Shown piece by piece: positions 14,474-23,650 of a DNA stretch of 39,929 nucleotides. The DNA is from an uncultured Clostridia bacterium (GTDB lineage Bacteria; Bacillota; Clostridia; Oscillospirales; CAG-272). The position numbers and the translations under genes were made by a program. Below the pieces are notes generated by a model. It searched no databases. It was not told the DNA's origin and was given only the letters and a program-made list of their open reading frames with translations. Numbering within the stretch: the stretch's first letter is position 1; the number at the start of each line of letters is the position of its first letter. The stretch covers positions 1 through 39,929 of the forward strand of contig CANRMP010000016.1 of assembly GCA_947631765.1 (NCBI GenBank), in the 5' to 3' direction.

Positions 14474-14680
14474 AAGAAATGACAGGAAGGGCGAAGGGGT
14501 CGGTGCTAAGGGCAAAATAAAACTAACATTCCGAGCGCAAAACTATCGATTGGCGGGGGATGGGGGAAATGAGTCAAGGAATGACAGGAAAGACGAAAAA
14601 GCGGGAAAAAGGCGGGAAAAAAGCAGGAAAAAGCAAGCAAAAAAGCAAGCGATAAAGTAGGAAAAAAGTAGGAGAAAAAA

Positions 14681-16006
14681 TTGAAGCTGATAATTGACAA
14701 ACCGGCAGAAAGGCAGGAGCTTTTTCTTGCCGACAGACACAAATATATAGCCTTCGGCGGCGCAAGAGGCGGCGGGAAAAGCTGGGCGGTAAGGGTCAAG
14801 GCACTGCTTATGTGCCTGCGTTACCCCGGCATAAAAATCATGATTGTGCGAAAGACCTATAACGAGCTTGAGTCAAACCACATAAAGCCGCTTCGGGAGA
14901 TGACCGAGCATATTGCAAAATATACCGAGACCAAAAAACAGCTGACCTTTTGCAACGGCTCACAAATAAGCTTTCGCGCCTGCAAAAACGACAGCGAGCT
15001 TGACAAATTCCAGGGTACGGAATTTGACGTGCTCTTTCTTGACGAGGCGACGCAGTTCTCCGAGGAGACCTGGAACCGCCTTCGCGCCTGCGTGCGAGGG
15101 GTGAACAATTTTCCAAAACGCGTCTATATAACCTGCAATCCCGGCGGTATCGGGCATATGTGGGTAAAGCGACTTTTTGTCGACAGGGTATATAGCTCCA
15201 TGGAGGACCCTAATGATTACTCCTTCATAAAATCGCGAGTTTTTGACAACAAGGCGCTGCTTGCGGCAGACCCTGAGTATGTAAAACAGCTTGAGGCGCT
15301 GCCTCCCAAGCTCAAAAAGGCATGGCTTGATGGGGACTGGGACATATTCGAAGGGCAATTTTTCGACGATTTTGTCATTGGTGACGAGAGGGCGCAAAGG
15401 GAGCGCAGGTGGACACACGTTATAGACCCCTTCGAGGTGCCGCGCGACTATGTAATATATCGCAGCTTTGACTTTGGCTACAGCAAGCCCTTTGACTGCT
15501 CCTGGTGGGCGGTCGACTATGACGGCAGAGCGTACCTTATTCTCCAGCTTTACGGCTGTACCGGCAACCCGAACGAGGGGGTCAAATGGTCGCCCGACAG
15601 GATATTTGAGGAGATCCACAATATCGAAACAAGCCACAAATGGCTAAAAAACAAGCGAATTATCGGGGTTGCCGACCCCTCTATCTGGGACGCCTCGCGC
15701 GGGGAGGCGATAATTGACAGCGCGGATCGCAACTTTGTCCACTTCGACAGAGGGGACAATTCGAGAATTGCCGGCTGGATGCAGTGTCATCGGCGGCTCG
15801 CCTTTGACAGCGAGGGCAGACCCGGGGTGCAGTTTTTTAATACCTGCCGCCACGCCATACGCACCCTTCCGCTCTTGCAGTTCAGCTCTGTCAGGGTGGA
15901 GGACCTTGACACGACGGGGGAGGATCACTTTGCGGATTCATTCAGATATTTTTGCATGGCAAAGCCTATTAGAGCCATAAGGCGGGAGGAGAATGAGCTG
16001 TTTTAA
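14681..16006 (+). CDS. Phage terminase large subunit
   Basis: TerL is the ATP-driven motor and nuclease that packages phage DNA. This 441-residue protein has Walker A GARGGGKS (residues 27-34), Walker B VLFLDEAT (117-124), and an RNaseH-type nuclease half beginning YRSFDFGYSKPFDCSWW with a later DTTGEDHFADSFRY. Its length is typical of the SPP1/P22-type large subunit group. TTG 14681 has an AGGAG ribosome binding site. The portal gene follows after 79 bases. Confidence 0.93.
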   Translation: MKLIIDKPAERQELFLADRHKYIAFGGARGGGKSWAVRVKALLMCLRYPGIKIMIVRKTYNELESNHIKPLREMTEHIAKYTETKKQLTFCNGSQISFRACKNDSELDKFQGTEFDVLFLDEATQFSEETWNRLRACVRGVNNFPKRVYITCNPGGIGHMWVKRLFVDRVYSSMEDPNDYSFIKSRVFDNKALLAADPEYVKQLEALPPKLKKAWLDGDWDIFEGQFFDDFVIGDERAQRERRWTHVIDPFEVPRDYVIYRSFDFGYSKPFDCSWWAVDYDGRAYLILQLYGCTGNPNEGVKWSPDRIFEEIHNIETSHKWLKNKRIIGVADPSIWDASRGEAIIDSADRNFVHFDRGDNSRIAGWMQCHRRLAFDSEGRPGVQFFNTCRHAIRTLPLLQFSSVRVEDLDTTGEDHFADSFRYFCMAKPIRAIRREENELF

Positions 16007-16085
16007 GCCGAAAAAAGCCTAAAAAATGCACTTTTGACGGCTTTCAATATACAATTTTGAGAATTTACAGAAAGGCAAGGTCATA

Positions 16086-17711
16086 ATGACGTCAAACAGA
16101 AAAAACAAAAAGAGCTTACCGCTCGGCAGGGAAAGAGTGATAGAGGCGCTTGAAACTCTCAAAAAGTATCAGGCGGCAAAGGAAGGGCTTGAAAGGCGAA
16201 TCGCGGAAAACGAAAATTGGTGGTGCCTTTCAAACAACAAGGCAAAGGGAAGGGAGCTTTGCGGCGCGTGGATGTTCAACAGCATCGCCGGCAAGCACGC
16301 GGACGCAATGGACAGCATACCCTACGCCGCAGTCCTGCCCAGAGAGGAGTCGGACAGGGAGTGCGCAGACCTGCTTTCAAAGGTACTGCCCACCATTCTT
16401 GAGCGGTGCGGCTTTGAAAAGGTGTGGTCGGACTGCTGGTACGACAAGCTCAAATACGGGTGCGGAGTGTACGGGGTGTTCTGGGACTCCTCAAAGCTTG
16501 GCGGAGTGGGGGATATATCGATAAAACGGGTCGACCTTTCCTCGCTCTATTTTGAGGACGGGATTTGCGACATCCAAGACAGCGAAAATGTGTTTTATGT
16601 GACCTATTGGTCAAAGGAAAAGCTGCTCGGGCGGTGGCAGCAGCTTGCAAGCTCGCATTTTTACGACGGGGAAGACTTGAAAATTCGCGGAGCTATGCCC
16701 AATGAGAAGGGCAGATATCCGGTTGTCGACTGGTACTACAAAAAGCGGGTCGGGGGCAAGGTGCTTTTGCATTATTGCAAGTTTGTCGGTGAATACATCC
16801 TCTATTCCTCGGAAAACGACAAAAATCTCAATGGCAGGGGCTATTATGAGCACGGAAAGTACCCCTTTATATTCGATTCGCTCTACATAATGCGCGGCAG
16901 TCCGGTGGGATTCGGGTGTATTGAAATAATGAAGGGCGCCCAGGAGCAAATAGACCTGCTTGAAGGAGCGATTATGCAAAACTCCCGCATGGCGGCGTTC
17001 AGGCGGTACTTTGCAAAAGAAGCCTCGGGTATTAACGAGGAGGAGTTCACAAGCTGGAACACGCCGATAGTCCATTACAGCGGCTCGGGCGACCCGAAGG
17101 AATCTATAATGCCTATTGACGTTCCGAATCTCGGCTCGGTCTATCTTGACATGCTTGAGTTTAAGGTCAACGAGCTTAAGGAGACCTCGGGCAATCGGGA
17201 TTTCAGTCAGGGCGGCACCTCATACGGCGTTACCGCCGCCTCGGCAATCGAGGCGCTCCAGGAGGCGGGAAGCAAGCTCTCCCGCGATATGCTCAAGGGC
17301 TCGTACAGGGCATTTGAGGAGCTTTGCCTAATTACAATTGAGCTTATAAGGCAGTTTTACACCCTGCCGCGCTGTTTTAGAATTACCGAGGGGCAAAAGA
17401 GTGGCTTTGTGGAATTTGACAACAGCCTTGTAAGGGCGGTAAAGCAGGGAGCGTTTGCCGACAGGCTCCCGATATTTGACATCGAGGTCAAGGCGCAAAA
17501 GCAGTCGCCCTACTCAAAAGCCGCGATAAACAGCCTTGCCGAGAGCTTTTTCGAAAAGGGCTTCTTCTCGCCCGAAAAGAAAAGCGAGGCGCTTATATGC
17601 CTTGAAATGATGGATTTTGAGGGCAAGGAAAGAATACGCGACCTTATCTGCGGGGGAGAAAACGTCGGCAGGTCTACACTTTATTCCTGTGAGGAGGCAA
17701 AAAATGATTGA
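16086..17711 (+). CDS. Phage portal protein
   Basis: A 541-residue protein directly after TerL, the normal portal position. It carries portal-like features: an N-terminal segment with NENWWCLSNNKAKGRELCGAW, a beta region with DISIKRVDLSSLYFEDG, then helical stretches with QEQIDLLEGAIMQNSRMA and the late VNELKETSGNRDFSQGG. It would form the dodecameric ring at one capsid vertex through which DNA enters. The sequence style is that of portals paired with N4-gp56-type capsids in Firmicutes prophages. The last eight bases overlap the protease gene. Confidence 0.8.
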   Translation: MTSNRKNKKSLPLGRERVIEALETLKKYQAAKEGLERRIAENENWWCLSNNKAKGRELCGAWMFNSIAGKHADAMDSIPYAAVLPREESDRECADLLSKVLPTILERCGFEKVWSDCWYDKLKYGCGVYGVFWDSSKLGGVGDISIKRVDLSSLYFEDGICDIQDSENVFYVTYWSKEKLLGRWQQLASSHFYDGEDLKIRGAMPNEKGRYPVVDWYYKKRVGGKVLLHYCKFVGEYILYSSENDKNLNGRGYYEHGKYPFIFDSLYIMRGSPVGFGCIEIMKGAQEQIDLLEGAIMQNSRMAAFRRYFAKEASGINEEEFTSWNTPIVHYSGSGDPKESIMPIDVPNLGSVYLDMLEFKVNELKETSGNRDFSQGGTSYGVTAASAIEALQEAGSKLSRDMLKGSYRAFEELCLITIELIRQFYTLPRCFRITEGQKSGFVEFDNSLVRAVKQGAFADRLPIFDIEVKAQKQSPYSKAAINSLAESFFEKGFFSPEKKSEALICLEMMDFEGKERIRDLICGGENVGRSTLYSCEEAKND

Positions 17712-18030
17712 GGTCTACTACAGCGAAAATTCGCTTAAGGTTTCGGGACACGCGGGGCAGGCGCCTTGTGGAAGCGATGTTGTGTGCGCCGGAGTATCAA
17801 CGCTTTGCGCGGCGCTCGGCGCGTATCTTGACGCCGAACGCAGCAAGGGAGCCTTGTTTCTCACCGCCCTTGAGCAGAGCAAGGGAGAGTTCAGGTGCGC
17901 CTTTGTAAGAGACAGAGAAGGAAAGGGACGCGAGGCGCTTTCGCTTGCCGTTATGGGGCTAAGGCTTATTGCAGCCTCTCACCCCGAGAACCTTAAAATG
18001 ATCCGGGGCAAGCAGGGCAGCGTCGCATAA
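17704..18030 (+). CDS. Prp-type cysteine protease, phage-encoded
   Basis: A 108-residue member of the Prp family (ribosomal-processing cysteine protease, PF04327). His16 in SGHAG and Cys28 in SDVVCAGVS are the catalytic pair. Cellular Prp removes the N-terminal extension of ribosomal protein L27, and in Staphylococcus aureus it also trims capsid and scaffold proteins of phage 80alpha. Here the gene overlaps portal and precedes scaffold and capsid, so it is probably the head maturation protease. ATG 17704 follows GAGGAGG. Confidence 0.85.
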   Translation: MIEVYYSENSLKVSGHAGQAPCGSDVVCAGVSTLCAALGAYLDAERSKGALFLTALEQSKGEFRCAFVRDREGKGREALSLAVMGLRLIAASHPENLKMIRGKQGSVA

Positions 18031-18059
18031 AAAGCTTTTGGCGAAAGGAAAGAGAAAAG

Positions 18060-18866
18060 GTGGAAGAGGAAAAGAACATTCAAGGCTCTGTGCGCGCGGA
18101 GTCTGTGAACGAAGCGGGCGAAATAGCAAAGAAAGGCGGCGCAGTGCACGGCGCGTCTTTTCATACTGTCGACGCCGGACAGGAAAATTTATGCGCGTAT
18201 GAAGAAAGCACAAAAACAAGCACAGACACAGACACAACAGAAGAAAACACGGGAAAAGAGGCAGAAAAAGGAATAAACGAGGCGACAGATTCCGAGCTTG
18301 AAGAGCTGATAAGGGGCAGATATGCGCGCGCCTTTGCGGCAAGGGTGCAAAAAATTATCGACAAGCGCTTTAAGGAAGCAAGGCTTGAGAGGGCAAGGCT
18401 TTGCGAGTGCGAGGAGTTTATTTCAAGGCTTAAAATTCTTGTGGGGGAGGAGGACAGCTCGGCGCTTCTTTGCAAGCTCGAGAAAAATTTTTCAAAAAAG
18501 CCGACAAGGGGGGAAAGCGAAATATCCGACATGATAGAAAAAGCAAAGCAGACTTATCCCGACTTTGAGGAAAAAAAGGAGCTTGCAAACGAGGTCTTTA
18601 AAAAGTACATAGAAACGGGGCTTGACTACAGGGACGCTTACACTCTTACCCATTTGGAAGAAATAAAAGAAAAATCACAGCGCTCGGGGGCAAGTCAGGC
18701 TGTGCGCTCCATCTCCTCTTGCGGTATGCGACCGATTGAAGGAGAGGGAGGACAGGGTCCCGTGCGCACGGAAAAAAGAAAAATTTCGTCTCTTGGCTCC
18801 AAAGAGATAAAAAATCTTATCGAAAGGGCAGGAAGGGGCGAAAAAATCAAATTCAGTGACATTTAA
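18060..18866 (+). CDS. Scaffold-like protein
   Basis: A 268-residue charged, low-complexity protein. Residues 1-70 are disordered and acidic (TDTDTTEENTGKEAEKG), the middle is helical with coiled-coil character, and the C-terminus is basic with SLGSKEIKNLIERAGRG. Size, composition and position between protease and capsid fit a head scaffold. It lacks an N-terminal Prp-like site. The start is GTG 18060 behind GGAAAGAGAAAAGG. It may instead be a minor head protein. Confidence 0.6.
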   Translation: MEEEKNIQGSVRAESVNEAGEIAKKGGAVHGASFHTVDAGQENLCAYEESTKTSTDTDTTEENTGKEAEKGINEATDSELEELIRGRYARAFAARVQKIIDKRFKEARLERARLCECEEFISRLKILVGEEDSSALLCKLEKNFSKKPTRGESEISDMIEKAKQTYPDFEEKKELANEVFKKYIETGLDYRDAYTLTHLEEIKEKSQRSGASQAVRSISSCGMRPIEGEGGQGPVRTEKRKISSLGSKEIKNLIERAGRGEKIKFSDI

Positions 18867-18879
18867 AAAGGAGATTTTA

Positions 18880-20178
18880 ATGAACAGATTTAATTTTGAT
18901 ATTCAGAATTTTGCAGAGGGTGACATTGTTCACACGACCGAGGGGTATATAAACTGCAACGACAGTACAAAAAGCGAGAGCTACTCCGAGGCGGAGGGCG
19001 GAATGAGCGCCGAAATGAAGACCTTTTATGACAAGGTGCTTATAGAGCTTGCGACTCCCGCGCTTGTTCACGACCAGTTCGGACAGAAAAGACCTATTCC
19101 GCCTTCAAGCGGAAAGACCATTGAGTTTCGCAAATTCAGCACCCTTAAAAAGGCGCTCAAGGCGATCGAAGAGGGAGTTACGCCAAACGGCAACAAGCTG
19201 AGCGTTATTCCGGTCACCGCGACTGTCGACCAGTACGGCGATTACATCGAAATGACCGACATGTTCGAGCTTTCCTCTATCGACAACGTAATTCTTGAGG
19301 CAACCCGCGTGCTTGCCGACCAGGCGGGCAGGACCATGGATACGGTGGTAAGAAACGTAATTCTCGGAGGAAGCGCTGTAAGCTACGCTTCAAAGGGCGG
19401 ACAGGAGCTGACCTCACGCGCCGAGCTTGACAGCACCTCGCTGCTTACCGTCAAGGATGTTTTCAAGGCGGCAGCCCAGCTCAGAGCCCAGAACGCTCCC
19501 ACCTTTGACGGAAGCTATGTGGCAATAATCCACCCGTACGTGGCGTATGACCTTATGCAGGAGGCGGGCGATCAGTGGGTTGACATCGCAAAGTACGCAA
19601 ACCCCGCCTCACTTCTTACCGGTGAAATCGGAACGCTCGGCGGAGTGCGCTTTGTCCAAACCTCAGAGGCAAAAATATATGCCGCAGAGGACCTTTCAAA
19701 GGCTCAGAGAAATCTTACGGTTTCCTCCTGCGACTCAAATATCATCACTATCAAGGAAGCGCTTGACGCGGAGGAGGCGGCAAAGCTTGAGGGCAGATAT
19801 ATAATTGTGAACAAAGAAAAGCTTAAAGTTACCTCCGCCGCCGAAGGCGAGGCGGGAAGCGCTGCAATAACGCTTGAGGAGGAGCCCTCAAAGAGCCCTG
19901 CCGAAAGCGATATCATATATCCCGGAGAGGCGGGAAGCGAGGGAGTTTCGGTCTTTGCGACTATATTCCTTGGCAGAGACGCCTACGGTACAACCGAAAT
20001 AGAGGGCGGCGGTATACAGCATATTGTCAAGCAAAAGGGCTTTGGCAACGACCCGCTGAATCAGAGATCAAGCGTAGGTTGGAAGGGCGTTAAGGCGGCT
20101 GTAAGACTTGCGGAGCCTTATATGCTTCGCTATGAGTCGGGCTCGACATTCTCGACCGCCTCTCTTGAGGGCAACTGA
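18880..20178 (+). CDS. Major capsid protein, N4-gp56 type
   Basis: A 432-residue protein. Features of the N4-gp56 capsid family include MSAEMKTFYDKVLIELATPA, GKTIEFRKFSTL, TVDQYGDYIEMTD and the HPYVAYDLMQEAG block. Near the C-terminus is FGNDPLNQRSSVGWKG. It begins MNRFNFDIQNFAEGD: the DIQNFA stretch resembles the Prp site before the mature L27 (LQxFA), so cleavage after Ala12 is likely. ATG 18880 has AAGGAG at the right distance, whereas the in-frame start at 18856 overlaps the scaffold. About 70 residues in the late middle are Ala/Glu/Ser-rich and could be an insertion loop. Confidence 0.85.
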   Translation: MNRFNFDIQNFAEGDIVHTTEGYINCNDSTKSESYSEAEGGMSAEMKTFYDKVLIELATPALVHDQFGQKRPIPPSSGKTIEFRKFSTLKKALKAIEEGVTPNGNKLSVIPVTATVDQYGDYIEMTDMFELSSIDNVILEATRVLADQAGRTMDTVVRNVILGGSAVSYASKGGQELTSRAELDSTSLLTVKDVFKAAAQLRAQNAPTFDGSYVAIIHPYVAYDLMQEAGDQWVDIAKYANPASLLTGEIGTLGGVRFVQTSEAKIYAAEDLSKAQRNLTVSSCDSNIITIKEALDAEEAAKLEGRYIIVNKEKLKVTSAAEGEAGSAAITLEEEPSKSPAESDIIYPGEAGSEGVSVFATIFLGRDAYGTTEIEGGGIQHIVKQKGFGNDPLNQRSSVGWKGVKAAVRLAEPYMLRYESGSTFSTASLEGN

Positions 20179-20204
20179 TCTATAAGCCTTAAAGCTTGAT
20201 TTTT

Positions 20205-20231
20205 CCCTTAAAAAGCTAATCTTTTTAAGGG
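20205..20231 (+). terminator. Hairpin after the capsid gene
   Basis: An 11-bp perfect stem (CCCTTAAAAAG with CTTTTTAAGGG) and a 5-nt loop, with no U tract. It may protect the capsid mRNA or partly terminate, which would lower expression of the tail genes relative to capsid. Confidence 0.5.
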
Positions 20232-20343
20232 CATGGAAGGGCGGACAAGGAGCATGGAAACGCAGAATAACTTGGCATGAGATAATTGTCCGCCGCTTCT
20301 TTTTAAAAATGCGGTCAAATATACAAACAAGGAAGGATAAAAA

Positions 20344-20550
20344 ATGGAAGAAAGAAAGGTCAGAATTTACATACCCAAAAAAAGCAAGGCGGACAGCGAA
20401 CGCTTTGTCAGCGTAAACGGCAGGACGGCGCTTATCAAAACGGGGGAATTTGTGAGAGTTCCGCGCGCCTTTGCCGAGGTGATAAACGAAAGCATTCGGG
20501 CTGACGAGGAAGCAGAAAGATTCATACTTGAAAAGTCGGAGGGAAAATGA
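20344..20550 (+). CDS. Small virion-associated protein
   Basis: A 68-residue charged protein with RFVSVNGRTALIKTGEFVRVPRAFAEVI. This VNGR...IK.GE.V.VP pattern is familiar to me in small proteins that follow N4-gp56 capsid genes. It could be a head decoration or connector component. The start has AAGGAAGG, and the stop overlaps the next start (ATGA). Confidence 0.6.
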   Translation: MEERKVRIYIPKKSKADSERFVSVNGRTALIKTGEFVRVPRAFAEVINESIRADEEAERFILEKSEGK

Positions 20551-20921
20551 GAATAAGTCAGGCGTTAAACGCAATTGAAAAGACAAGACCGGGGATTTTG
20601 ACAAGCAGTGAAAAGCTGCGCATACTCTCGGATATCGACAAAAGAATTTTTTTAGAGGTATACCTTCCGCACGAGAACCCGCCTGTCGATAAATTCGACG
20701 GCTACGACATATCGACGTCCGGAAAGAGAGATCTGCTCGCCATTGACTATTTTGCAAATTCAATATATTTAAGAGCGCTTGAGAGCGAGTGCGACCTAAA
20801 GTGCGCCGACACCGAAATGTACGAGGACTCGAGGCTGCTTTTTAATGCGGCGTGGGATTGCTTTGCAAGGTATTGGGCTGCCACTCACAAGCCGAAGGGT
20901 CAAAAGGATTGGAGGCTTTAA
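20547..20921 (+). CDS. Probable head-tail connector protein
   Basis: A 124-residue helical protein: LNAIEKTRPGILTSSEKLRILSDID, then RDLLAIDYFANSIYLRALES and a final helix rich in aromatic residues (FNAAWDCFARYWAAT). Size, helical content and position between capsid and the large tail protein fit head-completion or adaptor proteins. The specific family is not recognised. Confidence 0.55.
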   Translation: MRISQALNAIEKTRPGILTSSEKLRILSDIDKRIFLEVYLPHENPPVDKFDGYDISTSGKRDLLAIDYFANSIYLRALESECDLKCADTEMYEDSRLLFNAAWDCFARYWAATHKPKGQKDWRL

Positions 20922-20924
20922 AAG

Positions 20925-22706
20925 ATGAATTTTGTCGAGCTTCCCTGCAAAATAAGCAGAAAAAGACTTGTCACCGACAGCTTCGAGGGGCTGAATTTCA
21001 CCCCGTCGATAAAGGAAAACGAGCTTTCGGGCGGGCTTAATCTCACCTCTTGCGATTATCCCGCGCTCTCCGTCAGAGCGCCGCTGCGCGAGCTCCCGCT
21101 TTCCGAGCCTTCTGATATTGTCGGTATGCTTGAGGGTGAGGAGCCGGTGTGGGTTCAGGGGAACAAGGTTTTTTGCGGCGGCAGGGAGGTTTGCGGACTT
21201 GTGCTTACCGACGGGGAAAAATCGCTTGCCGCGGCGGGGAAATATATGTACATCTTTCCCGACAAGGTGTGGGTTGACACAAAGGAGCTGACCTTCGGCT
21301 ATATGGAAAGGAGTGCGAGCGTCGACGAAGGGGTAATAATTATTACTCCCGCGCTTAAAGAGTATTCAGGCGCCGAGTATATCGAGTCTGCGACCGAGCC
21401 TGAGGTCAAGGAGCCCGAAAGCTTTGAGGGAAAGTTTTGGCTTGACAGCTCAAGTATACCCTGTCGCTTAAAAAAGTATGTTTACAACGGCGAGAGCGGC
21501 AGCTTTGTCGAGGTCACGCCCGACTGCTTTCGTCTTATTGCGGCAAATGCCGACGGCAGTACTCAAAACGACTTTTATAAGGGCTTTGAGGCGGGCGACG
21601 GGCTGACCTTTTCGGCGACCGGTCAGATGAAAAACGCGCTCGCCTCTTTGGGACTGCTCTCCACCTTTGTCCTGCTTGAAAACGGGCAGACAGGGCAGTC
21701 GGGATATATGATATTTGATTTTAAAATCACGGGACACAAAAATCAGGTGCTGACCTCGGATGCGCTTAACGGAAGCTTTAGGCTTGAGCGTAAGGTGCCG
21801 GATCTTGACCTTGTGCTAATGGGACGTGAGCGGCTTTGGGGCTGTAATATTAAAGAAAACAAAATATACGGCAGTCGGCGCGGCGCCTTTAACTCCTGGT
21901 ACGGGCAGAGCATGAGCGCCTCTGACCCGATATGCCTTGACGCCGCAAGCCCCGGAGAGTTCACCGGAGGCGCACTATATATCGATACCCCCCTCTTTTT
22001 TAAGGAGGACTATATTCACAAGGTTTTGGAAGGCAGTCAAATTGTGACAAAATGCCCGGGAATCAAGGCAGGCTGCAAGGAAAGCGCAAGGCTTGTAAAA
22101 AACACGCTCTTTTATATGTCAAGAGAGGGAGTTTGCGCCTACAGCGGGAATTTGCCCGAGGTTGTCTCAAAAAAGCTCGGGGCGATAAATTGCGACAAAG
22201 CCGCCTCGTGTGTTTGCGGGGAGCTTTATTATCTCTCTTTATCGGATAAGACCACCTATGTCTGTGACACCTCGCGTAATATTTGGCATTGCGTTGACAT
22301 AATACCCATAGAGCACTCTGCAAGCTGTCAGGGTATTTGCTACTATTCAAACAAAAACCGAATGTTTGTCATGGGAAGCGACAGTGTGGGAATACCCTTT
22401 GAAAACAAAATTTGCTGGTGGGCAGAGCTTGGCGACTTTGTGCCAAAGACGGGGGACATGAAGGAGCTTTTGGGAATTGAAATAAGGTGTGAGACTGAGG
22501 TCGGGGGAGAAATATATCTGCGCGTTATGTACGACAATGACGGAAACTATGTGTTTGCCGGGCGGGCAAGAAACGGAGTGTGTCGCATAATGCTGAACAG
22601 GCGCCGCTGTGACAGGCTTAAAATAAGGCTTGAAGGGGTCAAAGGGTGCAAAATTTATTCTATTGTGCGGATTTACCGCGCAGTCGACGTTTTGAAAGGA
22701 GCCTGA
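20925..22706 (+). CDS. Large putative tail hub protein
   Basis: A 593-residue, mostly beta-type protein. It has repeated short strands with bulky aromatic residues and blocks such as LYYLSLSDKTTYVCDTSRNIWH and GICYYSNKNRMFVMGS that read like propeller blades. In short-tailed phages a protein of this size and place closes the portal and forms the tail hub, as P22 gp10 does. Assignment rests on position, length and style, not on a firm motif. It contains many cysteines for a virion protein. The start at 20925 has GGAGG. Confidence 0.5.
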   Translation: MNFVELPCKISRKRLVTDSFEGLNFTPSIKENELSGGLNLTSCDYPALSVRAPLRELPLSEPSDIVGMLEGEEPVWVQGNKVFCGGREVCGLVLTDGEKSLAAAGKYMYIFPDKVWVDTKELTFGYMERSASVDEGVIIITPALKEYSGAEYIESATEPEVKEPESFEGKFWLDSSSIPCRLKKYVYNGESGSFVEVTPDCFRLIAANADGSTQNDFYKGFEAGDGLTFSATGQMKNALASLGLLSTFVLLENGQTGQSGYMIFDFKITGHKNQVLTSDALNGSFRLERKVPDLDLVLMGRERLWGCNIKENKIYGSRRGAFNSWYGQSMSASDPICLDAASPGEFTGGALYIDTPLFFKEDYIHKVLEGSQIVTKCPGIKAGCKESARLVKNTLFYMSREGVCAYSGNLPEVVSKKLGAINCDKAASCVCGELYYLSLSDKTTYVCDTSRNIWHCVDIIPIEHSASCQGICYYSNKNRMFVMGSDSVGIPFENKICWWAELGDFVPKTGDMKELLGIEIRCETEVGGEIYLRVMYDNDGNYVFAGRARNGVCRIMLNRRRCDRLKIRLEGVKGCKIYSIVRIYRAVDVLKGA

Positions 22707-22712
22707 ATTTTA

Positions 22713-22928
22713 ATGAATATACAGATACCGTATTTTTCGGGCAGTACCGAAGAGAGGGTAAGACAGATCGAAGGCTGGATAAGGGAGCTTGCCGAGCGGC
22801 AGGCGGCCTTCCCCTTTGATATTATTTCTCTTGAAAGAGGAGCAAGGCAAAATAACGGCGACGAGATCGTCGTAACCTATTCGGACGGCACAAAAAGGCG
22901 CTACCTTTTGACCCTTGTCCAAGGCTAA
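22713..22928 (+). CDS. Small phage tail-region protein
   Basis: A 71-residue protein starting MNIQIPYFSGSTEERVRQIEG, then a helix (WIRELAERQAAF) and a beta-type end (DEIVVTYSDGTKRRYLLTLVQ). Strong GAAAGGAG ribosome binding site. It lies six bases after the hub gene. The role is unknown; it may be a chaperone or linker for the next protein. Confidence 0.55.
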   Translation: MNIQIPYFSGSTEERVRQIEGWIRELAERQAAFPFDIISLERGARQNNGDEIVVTYSDGTKRRYLLTLVQG

Positions 22929-22951
22929 AAAAACATGAAAGGTGAAAATAA

Positions 22952-23629
22952 ATGCAGATAATACACAAACTCACCCTTGACACAAAAAGGCAGGGGATAC
23001 AGGCGTCAATACCGATAACCGCCGCGGACGAAAATTCTCATGTGCTCATTATCGACTTTTGCGCCAATGAAGAAAGCGTTACAATTCCCGAGGGGAGCAG
23101 TGCGGTGTTTTATGCGGCAAAAGAGGACGGCGGGGAGATAATGAATTCCTGCGTGTGCTACAGCGAGAGCGGCGCATACCCGAATACCGTAGTGTATACG
23201 GTAACTCCCGAGACAATAAGCGGAGTCGGCAGAGTAAGGGCAAGAATAATTGTCAGCGATAAACACACAGTCTACTATTCGCCGCGTTTTGAGCTTTGCG
23301 TTGAGGACAATGAATTTCAGGGCTCAAGCTTTGAAAAAAGCTCGGAATATACCGAGCTGCTAAGGCTTATTGAGGGCACAAAGGAGAATAAGGACGACGC
23401 CGAGGCGTGGGCGTGCGGCACTATTGACCAAAAGCCGGTCGAGTCCGGCGCTCCGCAGTACAACAACAACGCAAAATACTATGCAGAGCTGAGCGCAAAA
23501 GGCAGTGTGACTGTTGATGGCGAGATGTCGGACTCCTCGGACAATCCGGTTAAAAACAGCGTTATAAAGCGCTTTGTTGAGGATTATGTGGCAGAGAAGG
23601 TCACAAATCTCTTAAATACGCCGACATAA
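22952..23629 (+). CDS. BppU-like baseplate/receptor-adaptor protein
   Basis: A 225-residue protein. The N-terminal 130 residues resemble the BppU N-terminal domain of Firmicutes phages: early LTLDTKRQGIQASIPI, then SHVLIIDFCANEESVTIPEG, SSAVFYAAKEDG and VVYTVTPETIS. A linker and helix follow (SSFEKSSEYTELLRLIE), then an SVTVDGEMSDSSDNPVKN segment often seen before fibre attachments. In long-tailed lactococcal phages BppU joins receptor-binding proteins to the baseplate. Here it would tie fibres to the short tail. Confidence 0.7.
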   Translation: MQIIHKLTLDTKRQGIQASIPITAADENSHVLIIDFCANEESVTIPEGSSAVFYAAKEDGGEIMNSCVCYSESGAYPNTVVYTVTPETISGVGRVRARIIVSDKHTVYYSPRFELCVEDNEFQGSSFEKSSEYTELLRLIEGTKENKDDAEAWACGTIDQKPVESGAPQYNNNAKYYAELSAKGSVTVDGEMSDSSDNPVKNSVIKRFVEDYVAEKVTNLLNTPT

Positions 23630-23650
23630 GGCGTGCGGAAAGGAGATATT

